DNA of 64,000 bases from Nitrosococcus wardiae (GTDB taxonomy: Bacteria; Pseudomonadota; Gammaproteobacteria; Nitrosococcales; Nitrosococcaceae), in the NCBI RefSeq assembly GCF_004421105.1, contig NZ_CP038033.1, forward strand, positions 3,801,659 through 3,865,658, written 5' to 3'. The notes beneath the pieces were generated by a model. The model had not been told where the DNA came from. It did no database searches and saw only the letters and a program-made list of their open reading frames with translations. Both the position numbers and the translations under genes were made by a program. Each line of letters opens with the position of its first letter. The stretch's first letter is position 1. Below are positions 18,485 to 27,111 of the stretch, piece after piece.

Positions 18485-19661
18485 GCTGATTTTTCACCAG
18501 TTCAAAGATCTCGGGTGTTTTCATTGCATACTCGCCGAGTTCTTCCCGAATAGCGTTTTCCACTTCCCGCTCCTTGAAGCGGTTGCCCCGCCAGTCGTCC
18601 TTCTTAGTGTAGCGCACCGCGGTGTCGATCTTGACCGCCAATGCCTCATTGTAGTCAAGATTATCGTAAAGGGCCCGCCTGGCCGGGGTGTTCAGGGAGG
18701 TGGGATAGGCGGTAGTCGCGGTAGGCTTTTTCACTTTGCCGGACAGTTCCACCAGCTTTTTAAGATATTCCTGGTATGCCAACGCCTGGGCCTTGCGCTC
18801 CTGAATCAAAGCATCCAGCAATTGGGACATTTTCTCGTAATATTTGGGATTCACCGGCTGCTCATCGATAATCAACTTGCGCACGTTGTGCTCGATGGTT
18901 TCGGCCATGGCCTCGGGGTTGTCGCGAATCCCTTTGGGCAGCTTATCCAAGGCCCCTAGCCCCTGCTCCACAATCAGCTCCACCAGGCCCAGATCATCGA
19001 AAGCGGAAATCACTTCACTGTCCTCGGCCTGGAGATAGGTATCCAGCAGATGGCGCATGGCGGGCTCGAATACTTTCATGTCCACGTAGTCGCCGCTGCC
19101 AAGCTTCACCTCATGGCGGACTTTCTCGTAGTGGTCCACCTCTTGCCGAATGGCCTCGATTTCAGTATTGCGGTAACCTGCGTCCGGCATCTCGTTGGCC
19201 AGATTGGCAAAGGCCCGCACCAGAGCAGATACGGCTTTGTAGAGGGCGATCCGCTTGGGCTCGTTGTCCTTGAGGGCCGCCTGGTCAAGAGTATCAGCGG
19301 CGCAGAAATAATGCAGATAAGCCCCCGTGTCTTTGGGAGGCGCTACCGGTTCACAAAGGGCCTTAACCGCCTCCCGGGCTTCTTCTAGTCGTTCCCGCCC
19401 CTTCTCCAGGCGATTTTCCAGCAGGCCCGCCACATCCGCCCGGTCATAGCCCTCCAGGGCGCCGCCGGTGTAGTCGCCAATGGCCCCCTCCAAGGACTTG
19501 AACAGGTCCTTGTAATCGATGATATAGCCGTATTCCTTGTCCTCCCCATCCAGCCGGTTCACCCGGCAGATGGCCTGGAACAGGCCATGGTCCTGCATCT
19601 TTTTGTCAATATAAAGATAGATGGCCGAGGGGGCGTCGAAGCCGGTCAAGAGCTTGTCCAC
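18474..19661 (-). pseudogene. hsdR: Type I restriction enzyme HsdR, C-terminal fragment
   Basis: About 395 residues remain. The opening VDKLLTGFDAPSAIYLY and GLFQAICRVNRL are the last helicase motifs (V-VI) of an HsdR motor subunit, followed by its helical C-terminal domain. The nuclease domain and most of the helicase are missing, and no hsdM or hsdS is in view. The break at 19660 coincides exactly with the terminal repeat of an IS701-like element, so insertion followed by deletion removed the 5' part. The product cannot cut DNA. Confidence 0.9.
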
Positions 19662-19765
19662 ACGACTTGGAAAGTTAACTGCTTAAGAGGGATGATAGGG
19701 GGAAGAACAACTGAAGAAAATGCATAGAGATGTGGCTACCGTTAGTCGGTGTTCCCAGCCTAATA
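19660..19765 (-). mobile_element. IS701-like element, 106-bp end remnant
   Basis: The sequence is the complement of 45424-45529, the right end of the full IS701-like copy, with no differences that I see. It starts with the terminal repeat ACACGACTTGGAAAGTTA. It is cut at TA 19764-19765 by an IS630 insertion, and no continuation of the IS701-like element exists on the other side. Confidence 0.9.
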
Positions 19766-19783
19766 TAGCGGTTCTCGCTTAAG

Positions 19784-20347
19784 TTAGGGACAGAGTCTGC
19801 AATGTTTAAAATAGGCTTGACAGTCTTGGGGGGAAATTAGCGTGAGCGCTTCGCTGAGGGCGTGATAAAGTGGCTCTTTTGTCCGGGCGGCTTTTTTCTT
19901 TAGGACATGTTTTAGCTTGGACCAGGCGTATTCAATGGGATTGAGTTCAGGAGGATAGGGCGGTAAAAAGACCACTTTGGCGCCGGTCTGCTCGATTCGC
20001 TCAATCGCCTCTTCATCTCGGTGAGCGGCGGCATTGTCTAAAATGACCACCTTCCCTTCGTGGAGGTGAGGCCAGAGGAAATGCTCGACATCATAGAGGA
20101 AAACCGGGCCATTGAGCGTGCCTTCAAAACACATCGCAGGCAGGACTCCGTCCCTGGATAGGGCCCCGATGGTGCTAATGCGTTCGCCTTGGGTCGTCGG
20201 TTTTTTTCCATAGGCTCTTTGCCCTTGAGGGGCCCGGCCATACGCCGGGGTCAGATTCAACACCGCTCCGGTTTCCTCGAGCACAATGAAGTCTTCGGGG
20301 GAACACAGGCTCACTTCGACCCAATACTCAAGCCAGCGTTGTTTCAC
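19784..20347 (-). CDS. IS630 transposase, catalytic part (orfB)
   Basis: The 187 residues hold the DDE domain: VLEETGAVLNL (first Asp position replaced by Glu-Glu context), VILDNAAAHRDEEA (second Asp) and FLPPYPPELNPIEYAWSKLK (Glu). It has no ribosome site of its own and would be reached by frameshifting from the upstream frame near an A9 run. In this copy the frame offset is +1, whereas the second IS630 copy (34584-35619) needs -1 at an A8 run, so this copy may carry an indel. Confidence 0.88.
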   Translation of the reverse strand: MKQRWLEYWVEVSLCSPEDFIVLEETGAVLNLTPAYGRAPQGQRAYGKKPTTQGERISTIGALSRDGVLPAMCFEGTLNGPVFLYDVEHFLWPHLHEGKVVILDNAAAHRDEEAIERIEQTGAKVVFLPPYPPELNPIEYAWSKLKHVLKKKAARTKEPLYHALSEALTLISPQDCQAYFKHCRLCP

Positions 20348-20735
20348 CCGGGGCGTGTGTTTTTTGGGATCGTAGAACGTTTTTTTTTCGAGTGATCCGG
20401 TGCTTTTTCAGCCCTCGATCCATGGCCGAGGTGCTTATCGTTTCACCAAAGCGGGCTTCAAATCGCTGGCACAATTCGTGGAGCGTGAGATCGGGCGCTC
20501 CCTGGAGAACCTCGGTCAAATACTGGGCCCTTGGCTCATCAATTTTTGCCGGATGCCCCACCCCTTCTCGGCGCTTGGGATGGACCGTCCCCGTCTCCCG
20601 AAAGCGCCTCAGAAAACCGCTGACCGTGTTCTTCGAGAGTTTAAACCGTTGCGCTAACTGACGGATTGATCCTTCTTTGTTCGCATAGGCTTCAATGACT
20701 TTTTGGCGTAGGTCTAATGAATACGGCGCAGGCAT
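20328..20735 (-). CDS. IS630 transposase, DNA-binding part (orfA)
   Basis: The 135 residues start MPAPYSLDLRQKVIEAY and hold a helix-turn-helix (IRQLAQRFKLSKNTVSGFLRRF), then a second winged-helix-like region (LTLHELCQRFEARFG). This is the normal N-terminal half of IS630 transposases. It overlaps orfB by 20 bases. The A-rich slip region lies at the end of the conserved part. Confidence 0.88.
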   Translation of the reverse strand: MPAPYSLDLRQKVIEAYANKEGSIRQLAQRFKLSKNTVSGFLRRFRETGTVHPKRREGVGHPAKIDEPRAQYLTEVLQGAPDLTLHELCQRFEARFGETISTSAMDRGLKKHRITRKKNVLRSQKTHAPGETTLA

Positions 20736-20952
20736 CGCATTTAAACCCCTTCAATCGGGTTGAAGAAAACAAGCTATTTTAATATTGTGCCTAATGAAAA
20801 CGGGAATTGCTATACAGTGCACGCTTAACAGACTAGGGAGGAACCAAAGAGGGCATAGAGGACATTTTGCAGATAAACGGTCAATTATCAGCTTCTGGGA
20901 TAATCGTCACGGCTACCCCTTTCTTTAACGAAACCCGCCAAAGTATACCCAG

Positions 20953-21042
20953 AAAATAAAAAAGGCCTACCACATAATGGTAAGCCTTTGATTTCCTTGG
21001 TGGGCCATCAAGGACTCGAACCTTGAACCTACTGATTAAGAG
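20953..21042 (-). repeat. Attachment-site repeat A: partial tRNA-Lys(CUU) 3' end plus terminator
   Basis: This 90-bp block is repeated at 56675-56764 with three mismatches. Read on the minus strand, 21042-20998 gives the anticodon loop CTCTTAA, the T-arm GGTTCAAGGTTCGAGTCC and an acceptor end GGCCCACCA of a tRNA-Lys(CUU). The tRNA terminator hairpin (GGCTTACCA...TGGTAGGCC plus T-run) follows. The 5' half of the tRNA is absent, so it is an att copy, not a working tRNA. Confidence 0.88.
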
Positions 21043-21718
21043 ACTGTGAGGAAAACCCTAATAAATCAACTGCTTAAGCTGCTATTTTGCCAAATATCAC
21101 CTTCGACACTAAATCTTATAAATCAATAGGTTACAAAAGCATTTGGCGCAATATTTGGAATTTTTTTGGCTCGTTCGAGGAGCGATGGTTGACACTCCCT
21201 TCCTCTCCACTGGCGCTCTGCAAGACTATCGGGAGTGTGGCCAGAAAGGCAGTATGCCCTCCCCGGCCTGGATGAGTTGGCCGCGCACATTCTCCCAAAT
21301 CAGTCACGGGGTCATCCACGCTTCCTTTATCTCACTCATTATCAGGTACATCAAAATTTGTTGGGCTTTACTTTATTAGTAAATATTGCAAACCCCCCTA
21401 ATAAAGAGTAGCCTCCTAGAGGTTTCCTCCCAAGATATTGGGGAAAACGAGTGGGCCTGGTATCAAAAAATGGGATTTAAGGGCTCTAATTGATAAAGTA
21501 AGCACAGCCGGTCCTGAGGCACCGAATACTTTATCAGCTAAGGAGACTGTAATGTTATTAGAGAGGCATGCCTGGAGTGGCCTCTCCCACGTGCTCTGCA
21601 GTCAGGGTGGGCCCGTTATCGCCCCGCTCACTACCGCGCACACTCACCTCCGCTCCGGCTAGTAAGAGGCGGCTTTTAATCCCTTCAGTCAAACTTCACC
21701 TTAGCGCGGAGGTGTTCC
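21043..21718. other. Intergenic stretch inside left island border
   Basis: About 675 bases between the att repeat and the response-regulator gene. Short open frames exist, but none has a believable protein or ribosome site. I see no RNA gene or clear repeat. Confidence 0.45.
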
Positions 21719-22444
21719 ATGAGCGAGTCCTATCCAAAACCCATCATCGACCTTACTCAGTACCGACGGGGCTTGGCCGATGCCCCGGAAGCTGTGAGTC
21801 TACCGGCCACTGTCTTTATTGTTAGTGGCGATAACGGGATGAACCAGGCGCTACGCCGAATCAGTGAATCCCTGGGCGCCCCCTGTTCTATCTATACCAC
21901 GGCTGAAGCATTTTTAGCGGACTTTGACCCCACCCTCCCCGGTTGCCTGCTGCTCGATGTGCACGTCCCTCATATGGGCGGCTTACTACTGCAGCAACAA
22001 CTCCAGCATCGGGATAGTCGCCTTCCGCTGCTCTTCATCTCAGCAGAAGCGACGGTCCCTGAAGCCGTCCAGGCCATGCAGGCGGGGGCCGTGGACTTTA
22101 TTATCCAGCCCTTCGATGGCACCGAATTACTTGAGATGCGCCTTGGAACCTGTCTCGCCCAAGCCTTGAAAAACCAAATCGCACAAAAAAAAGAGGCGGA
22201 AATCGCCGCTCGGCTGGCCCAGTTAACCCGGCGTGAATGGGAAGTCATGGAAGGGATGATAGCGGGCAAACTGAACAAGCAGATGGCCTTTGAGTGGAAC
22301 ATTAGTTCCAAAACCGTGGAAATCCATCGGGCGCAGGTGATGAAAAAACTCCAGGCCAGAAATTGCGCCGAGCTCATTAACCTTATGCTTTCTCAGAGAG
22401 AAAGGCTTCAAGAGTTCCCCCCAACAAAAGACCGTGCCTCTTAG
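21719..22444 (+). CDS. FixJ/LuxR-type response regulator with degenerate receiver
   Basis: The 241-residue protein has a receiver domain at about 30-145 and a LuxR helix-turn-helix at about 165-225 (LTRREWEVMEGMIAGKLNKQMA, then KTVEIHRAQVMKKL). The phospho-acceptor Asp is there (LLLDVHVPHMGG). The acidic pair that binds Mg is reduced to SGD in VFIVSGDNGM, and the conserved Lys is Gln (IIQPFDG). Phosphorylation may be weak or absent. GGAGGTGTTCC precedes ATG 21719. No partner kinase is adjacent. Confidence 0.88.
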   Translation: MSESYPKPIIDLTQYRRGLADAPEAVSLPATVFIVSGDNGMNQALRRISESLGAPCSIYTTAEAFLADFDPTLPGCLLLDVHVPHMGGLLLQQQLQHRDSRLPLLFISAEATVPEAVQAMQAGAVDFIIQPFDGTELLEMRLGTCLAQALKNQIAQKKEAEIAARLAQLTRREWEVMEGMIAGKLNKQMAFEWNISSKTVEIHRAQVMKKLQARNCAELINLMLSQRERLQEFPPTKDRAS

Positions 22445-22556
22445 GGAGAGTGGTGGGTTCCCTTCTTCCGGCACAAGTCAGTGCCGATGCCCTCTGGCGG
22501 TCATGGGAGGTTTCCCTTGCCGTCTTTTTTTGGCCTGTCGGCCAGGGTAGGCTTCC

Positions 22557-22664
22557 TCAGTACTTCTCTGGGAGCCTGATATTTAGCCTGATACAGGAAT
22601 GGTGATTACAAGTGGTTTATAAGCCGGGTATTAGCGCAAACCCGCAAGTGGCAAGGCTTGATCC
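22557..22664. repeat. Dispersed island repeat, copy 1
   Basis: A non-coding ~108-bp stretch beginning CAGTACTTCTCTGGGAG, with ACAGGAATGGTGATTACAAG in the middle and CAAGTGGCAAGGCTTGATCC at the end. Related copies are at 24954-25062 and 26977-27029 (shortened). It lies at the 3' side of nhaA. Confidence 0.65.
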
Positions 22665-22669
22665 CTAGA

Positions 22670-23998
22670 TTACTTGCCACGAAGCGCCCATCTACTCAAC
22701 AGCGCAATACCCGCTGCCGCGGAAAAAACCGATGCTGACAAGATGCCTAATTTGGCGGCGTTGATTAGGCTGGAACTGAAAGCCAGGTTGGCAATAAACA
22801 GCGCCATCGTGAAGCCGATGCCAGCGAGTAGACCGCCGGCGGCCAGAAACATCCAATCAAGATCCGGAGGACGTATTGCAATGCCGGTACGCACCGCTAA
22901 CCAACTAAAGACAAAAACTCCCACCGGTTTGCCAAGCGCAAATCCCACAAACACAGCCACGGTGACAGAGTTTCCAAGGTCAGCGAAAGATATCGGCACC
23001 CCAGCGTTGGCAAATGCAAAAAGCGGCATGATCACGAATCCAACCCAGGGGTGCAATATCATCTCAAGCCGCTCAACTGGCGACAGCGCTTCACGCGCCG
23101 CAACCTCCGCCATTCGTAATGCCTTGCGATCCTCAGAGTCACCACTCCAGTGTTCACCGGGTGGATACGCCACAACCTGATCTAAAATAGCACGCAAACG
23201 CTTATCGCTTACCCATGTGCTGACCGGTGTCATTAGGCCGAGGATCACTCCGGTAACGGTTGCATGAATCCCAGATGCATCCACCGCAAGCCAAATCAGG
23301 CCACCTACAAGGAAATAGATCATAATGTTGCGTACGCCAAGCAGAGCTATTCCGCGTACGAGGGCGATACCCACTACGGCCAAAGCGAGCGCTTCCCAAC
23401 GGAGGTGACCACCATAGCCAATAGCCACCACCAGAATAGCACCAATGTCATCCACAATTGCCAACGACAGCATAAACACGCGCAGACTCTGAGGAATACG
23501 CGATCCCAGTAGCGCCAGACACCCAATGACAAACGCGGTGTCGGTTGCCATCACTGTGCCCCAACCATTTTGACCAGGCTGGCCTAGCTGTAATATTAAG
23601 TAGAGGACAGCAGGCACGAACATACCACCCAAAGCAGCCGCGATGGGCAACGCAGCCATCCGGGGACGTCGCAATTCGCCAAGCACCAGTTCCCGCTTGA
23701 GTTCTAGGGCGATAAGAAAAAAAAACAAGGTCATTAAAGCCTCATTGATCCATTCACGTAGAGAGCGGGTGAATTCCAGCGAACCAATCTGAATACCCAC
23801 CGGTGTTTCCCAAACCCCCAAGAAAGGATGGCTCCATGGTGAATTGGATAGCACCAACGCAACAATAGTAAACAGTAGAAGAACTAAGCCAGCAGCAGCC
23901 TCAATGTACAAAAATCGCCCAATTGGCTTAGTCAGCCAATCAATGAGCTCTGCAGGAAGACGAGGGCTTCCTGTACCTGCTTGCTGTTCTTCATTCAT
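22670..23998 (-). CDS. nhaA: Na+/H+ antiporter NhaA
   Basis: The 442-residue inner-membrane antiporter exports Na+ in exchange for H+. The diagnostic MATDTAFVIGCLALLG and LSLAIVDDIGAILVVA segments are intact; the latter has the two adjacent Asp used for ion binding. The C-terminal VGFALGKPVGVF segment has the conserved Lys. EWINEALMTLFFFLIALELKRE is typical of the N-terminal dimer region. It is a full-length single gene on an island, useful to a marine or halophilic host. Confidence 0.95.
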   Translation of the reverse strand: MNEEQQAGTGSPRLPAELIDWLTKPIGRFLYIEAAAGLVLLLFTIVALVLSNSPWSHPFLGVWETPVGIQIGSLEFTRSLREWINEALMTLFFFLIALELKRELVLGELRRPRMAALPIAAALGGMFVPAVLYLILQLGQPGQNGWGTVMATDTAFVIGCLALLGSRIPQSLRVFMLSLAIVDDIGAILVVAIGYGGHLRWEALALAVVGIALVRGIALLGVRNIMIYFLVGGLIWLAVDASGIHATVTGVILGLMTPVSTWVSDKRLRAILDQVVAYPPGEHWSGDSEDRKALRMAEVAAREALSPVERLEMILHPWVGFVIMPLFAFANAGVPISFADLGNSVTVAVFVGFALGKPVGVFVFSWLAVRTGIAIRPPDLDWMFLAAGGLLAGIGFTMALFIANLAFSSSLINAAKLGILSASVFSAAAGIALLSRWALRGK

Positions 23999-24125
23999 AA
24001 TTTGCTGCTACTGGAAAATATTCCATTGTAAAATTTTCTGCAGATCACTACGGGTATATTTCAAGCTGATCCGCCTAATTTTGCTGAACCAGGATTTTCG
24101 CCTGCTTTTTGATTATATTAATCTT

Positions 24126-24210
24126 ACCATTATCCTTAATTCTCCAAGGCAGTTGACAACCCCCCTACTTTCCGCTACTTCTAGCCCTGCAACGGCAAGA
24201 TTTGTTGAGG
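24126..24210. repeat. Composite upstream repeat with TTGACA, copy 1
   Basis: The first half (TACCATTATCCTTAATTCTC, then CAAGGCAGTTGACA) is shared with 26863-26896. The second half (GTTGACA..CCCCTACTTTCCGCTA... CAACGGCAA) is shared with 28593-28653. It lies directly upstream of the hicB-like gene and could hold its -35 box (TTGACA). Confidence 0.55.
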
Positions 24211-24218
24211 TATAGCTT

Positions 24219-24434
24219 ATGGCCCTTCAGTTTGATGTCATTATTGAACGCGATGAGGAAGGCTATTTCATAGCCTCCGTGCCTTCGTTACCAGGTTGTC
24301 ATACGCAAGCAAAATCACTGGATACGCTTATGGAACGTATCCGTGAGGCCATCGAGCTTTGCCTAGAAGTTGAAGGCATACCACCCGAGCCGCTTAACTT
24401 TGTCGGGGTTCAGCGGGTGACAGTTAATGCATGA
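24219..24434 (+). CDS. hicB: HicB-family antitoxin (short type)
   Basis: The 71-residue protein has the HicB fold signature FDVIIERDEEGYFIASVPSLPGCHTQ and EAIELCLEVEG. Short HicB proteins of this kind neutralise HicA mRNA-cleaving toxins and are normally followed by hicA. Here the next gene overlaps by ATGA but keeps only a HicA-like start. A ribosome site (TGAGG) precedes ATG 24219. Confidence 0.85.
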   Translation: MALQFDVIIERDEEGYFIASVPSLPGCHTQAKSLDTLMERIREAIELCLEVEGIPPEPLNFVGVQRVTVNA

Positions 24435-24658
24435 GTAAGCTCCCTAGCATCACAGGCAAGAAGCTTATAGTAGTTGTGGAAGAATATCCGGATTATCCAA
24501 AGGGCCCATGTGCCCTGCTATTGCAGAAAGACCGCTCAGGTCAGCCCGTTCATGTGGTGTGGGGTATCCCGAAAGGATATGGCAAACCAGCCGTTTTGGT
24601 CACAGCGTACCGGCCGGATCCGGAGCGGTGGGATGAAAGCTTCCTGCAGAGACAATAG
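24431..24658 (+). CDS. Chimeric small protein: HicA-like N-terminus joined to DUF4258-like C-terminus
   Basis: The 75-residue product begins MSKLPSITGKKLI, which matches the first residues of HicA toxins (the other HicA at 29838-30065 starts MSKVPSLPYEKVV). From about residue 14 it reads VEEYPDYPKGPCALLLQKDRSG, then VHVVWGIPKG and AYRPDPERWDESF. That is the second half of a DUF4258 protein, lacking its N-terminal His motif. The catalytic His of HicA is gone. It overlaps hicB by four bases. It is probably a fusion made by deletion between two TA-like loci, and activity is doubtful. Confidence 0.65.
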   Translation: MSKLPSITGKKLIVVVEEYPDYPKGPCALLLQKDRSGQPVHVVWGIPKGYGKPAVLVTAYRPDPERWDESFLQRQ

Positions 24659-24705
24659 CTATAATACTTACACAAGTTCAATAATTGTCCAGTGTAATAA
24701 TTACG

Positions 24706-24924
24706 ATGAAACGGCGAAAGAAAACCAAATACGTGCATGAAGGGCGGTACGTGGCCGAAGTAGACGTCGAACTGATAGAGGATGAGAGTGAGTGGTCTCC
24801 CTATCTTAGTGTGGATGACGCCTACAAGCTGGATGATGCACGCGGTGCGCTCCGTCGAGGTGATTTAGCTTTGGCCTCGCGATATGGCCGAATCTATGAG
24901 CTTCGGCCCGTGGCACATCAATAG
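24706..24924 (+). CDS. Small protein typically paired with DUF4258
   Basis: The 72-residue product from ATG 24706 reads MKRRKKTKYVHEGRYVAEVDVELIED..WSPYLSVDDAYKLDD..ALRRGDL. From familiarity, such proteins are usual neighbours of DUF4258 genes and are presumed antitoxin-like partners. That supports the idea that the preceding gene's C-terminal half came from a DUF4258 gene. No DNA-binding motif is evident. Function is inferred from context only. Confidence 0.65.
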   Translation: MKRRKKTKYVHEGRYVAEVDVELIEDESEWSPYLSVDDAYKLDDARGALRRGDLALASRYGRIYELRPVAHQ

Positions 24925-24953
24925 ACTAAATAATTATCGGGAAGGGTCTTGTT

Positions 24954-25062
24954 CAGTGCTTCCCTAGGAACTTGATACTTACCTGAGGCAGGAATGGTGG
25001 TTAAAGTGCGGCTCGTGAGCTGGATATTGCCGTAAACCACAAGTGGCAGTAGGCAAGGATTG
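24954..25062. repeat. Dispersed island repeat, copy 2
   Basis: Starts CAGTGCTTCCCTAGGAAC, with GGCAGGAATGGTGGTTAAAG and CCACAAGTGGCAGTAGGCAAGG further in. Same order of blocks as 22557-22664, with small indels. No open frame. Confidence 0.6.
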
Positions 25063-25161
25063 TTTCCGTGAATATTTGCAATCAGATTGGGGTATATCGG
25101 AGCTGAGCATTTGAACGCCGGCGAGTTGGCCACACGCAATTGATAACCATGAGCCTCAATG

Positions 25162-26791
25162 CTAGGCACAATTTCTTACTAAGTTCTTGCACTTGCCGGC
25201 GTTCTTAAATAAAGTGCCTAACATACTATCTGGATAATTATTTTCTAAATAATGGAAGACTATCCCTGTTACATCCCCCGCCGATTCTTTAATCTGATCC
25301 TGATCAGGCTTGAATTCCGAGTCCTTTGCTTTAGTCTCTAATCCTAACTTTAGGATTACCAGCATAGCCACCATACGATTTCCATGCACCAGCAACCCGT
25401 ACCAACGACCGCTTTTTTTCTGCAGCTTACGTATTTCATTTTCCAAGAATTCGTCAACAATACGTACTATGCGGACCATATTGTAAACGTAAACTCCTAC
25501 AACACCAGTGTTGAAGAGCCGTCGGTACAGATTTCCAGATAAATCCTCGTAGAATTTACCGATTTCCCTTTTCGCTTGTACCGCGTATACCGCATCTCCG
25601 GTACCGCATGCTAATGCTACTGTTGCTTCTTGCAAGTCAAATGATTTTGCTGAACTCTTAAAGGTTTCGGAACGAACAATATTATATTCAATGCCATCAA
25701 TTGCCAACTCGGTTTTGATTCGAATCTGCTCCTGATCCTGGGAAACAAAGTCTCGACTCGCAATCCTGTTTTGACGGTTGTTATTGCGGGTTACTTGCAG
25801 GCCAAATCCCGCGGGTGCCTCTTCCAAAGAAATAACTCGGGCGCTAAGCCATACTTCGTCCAGTCCGTCACCACCGCTTTCGTAGTATCTTCCGATGGAA
25901 CTTACAGTCTGTGCGCCGTTCACAATTTGAGCACCTTGAAGAGAGAAGATTCCTTGTCCTCGGCTACTACCCCCTACCATAGATTTTTGTACTCGATTGG
26001 CTACAATGGTGATTCCGTTGTTGAAATACCAAAAGTTTGAAGGATTGGTTGCAAGCGTTTGACGAATCTCTTCATTGACGTCCGTGGGACCTAATACTTG
26101 TCGAATGTTGCGCTCAAACAGCCGGCGACCATACTTCATCCACCATTGCGCTACTTCTTCTCCAGCGAGCATACCGTAATAAGCCATGTGCGGCTGTTCC
26201 ATTCTGCCCCACTGGCTGAGTCCCATCTCAACGTCTATTGGATCTGACGCTACCGACAATGCCAAGGAAGAATGGAGGCGCCCCTGATTTGAGCAAATCA
26301 TCTATTCGACGTTGTGCGTGAACGGAAAGCTCGCGATCGCCAGTGTCAGCCAAAATCAGAAGATACCGCGTATCGTACTCCCCAAGTGCACGTTCTATCG
26401 CTGCCCTATTATTATTGACTTTATAGTTAAAGCGGTCAAAGGCTAAATTAAATAGGTCCTTGACCCCATCGCAAAATTTGCTAACACCAGCGCTATCAGG
26501 TTCTCCGGATCCCGACTGCATCCATTTGGATTGTACAATAATTAATTGATTTTGAATGGGCGAATAAAAAATCGCATCAATACCATTATCGTCTGCTCCA
26601 TCAGTGACTGCAGCCGCGGCTTCTTTCATAGAACAATCTACTGTGGTGTACACCGCGTACGCTGCTAAGCAACGGGTCAGTATTTTTTTATCTCGTGCTA
26701 AGTCCGTTCTCGAGATATCACTATTATCAACTAGGACAGAAAAAAGCTCTTCAATTTTACGCTGAATTTGTTGTACATGAAGAATGCTCAT
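25162..26791 (-). pseudogene. AIPR-family (abortive phage infection) protein, frameshifted
   Basis: The gene is in two frames. The 5' frame (26791-26228) gives MSILHVQQIQRKIEELF and GADDNGIDAIFYSPIQNQLI, a PD-(D/E)XK-like N-terminus ending with VQSKW. The 3' frame (26301-25162) gives NPSNFWYFNNGITIVANRV, IVNGAQTVSSIG and TRNNNRQNRIASRDFVSQD, the conserved AIPR core. The two join near 26270 (APPFF / LALSVASDP) if one base is gained or lost. AIPR proteins are linked to phage defence; this copy is probably inactive unless the shift is a sequencing error. Confidence 0.85.
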
Positions 26792-26862
26792 ACTGTCCTC
26801 ACATTATATCTAATATTAAGTAGATTTTTTACAAACTCAAACATGCTTACCTATCCACATTC

Positions 26863-26896
26863 TACCATCCCCCTTAACTCTCCAAGGCAGTTGACA
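26863..26896. repeat. Composite upstream repeat with TTGACA, copy 2 (partial)
   Basis: TACCATCCCCCTTAACTCTC and CAAGGCAGTTGACA repeat the first half of 24126-24210. It is followed by unrelated sequence, and the copy-3 dispersed repeat lies about 80 bases on. The span 26792-27111 holds only these repeats. Confidence 0.5.
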
Positions 26897-26976
26897 TCCT
26901 CCTGATTGCAAGCAGCTTGGGGTGTAGCAGCGCAGATACCCCTTGGATCCCCACGAGGTGAATGGCTGGCTTTATT

Positions 26977-27029
26977 CAGTGCTTCTCTGGGGGTTTGATA
27001 TTTAGGTAGCAACAGACAAGGCTTGATCC
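26977..27029. repeat. Dispersed island repeat, copy 3 (internally deleted)
   Basis: Begins CAGTGCTTCTCTGGGGGTTT and ends ACAAGGCTTGATCC, like the two ends of 22557-22664, with the middle ~55 bases missing. Confidence 0.55.
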
Positions 27030-27111
27030 TTTTTGAGGCGCCTGTTGACCACTGGGATGGACCTCAAGGACGTGCATGTGATCGTTAGATCAACTTCTTG
27101 CGTACCAAATT

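Larger units (their letters stand above)
19766..20812 (-). mobile_element. IS630-family insertion sequence, copy 1
   Basis: The element is flanked by duplicated TA (19764-19765, 20813-20814), the standard IS630 target. The ends are inverted: TAGCGGTTCTCGCTT on the left against TAGCAATTCCCGTTT on the right. It carries two overlapping frames and is nested in the IS701-like remnant. Confidence 0.85.

Noticed and set aside
21438-21825. Short open frames between att repeat A and the response regulator
   Set aside because: No ribosome sites, no recognisable protein pattern, and they overlap one another in different frames.
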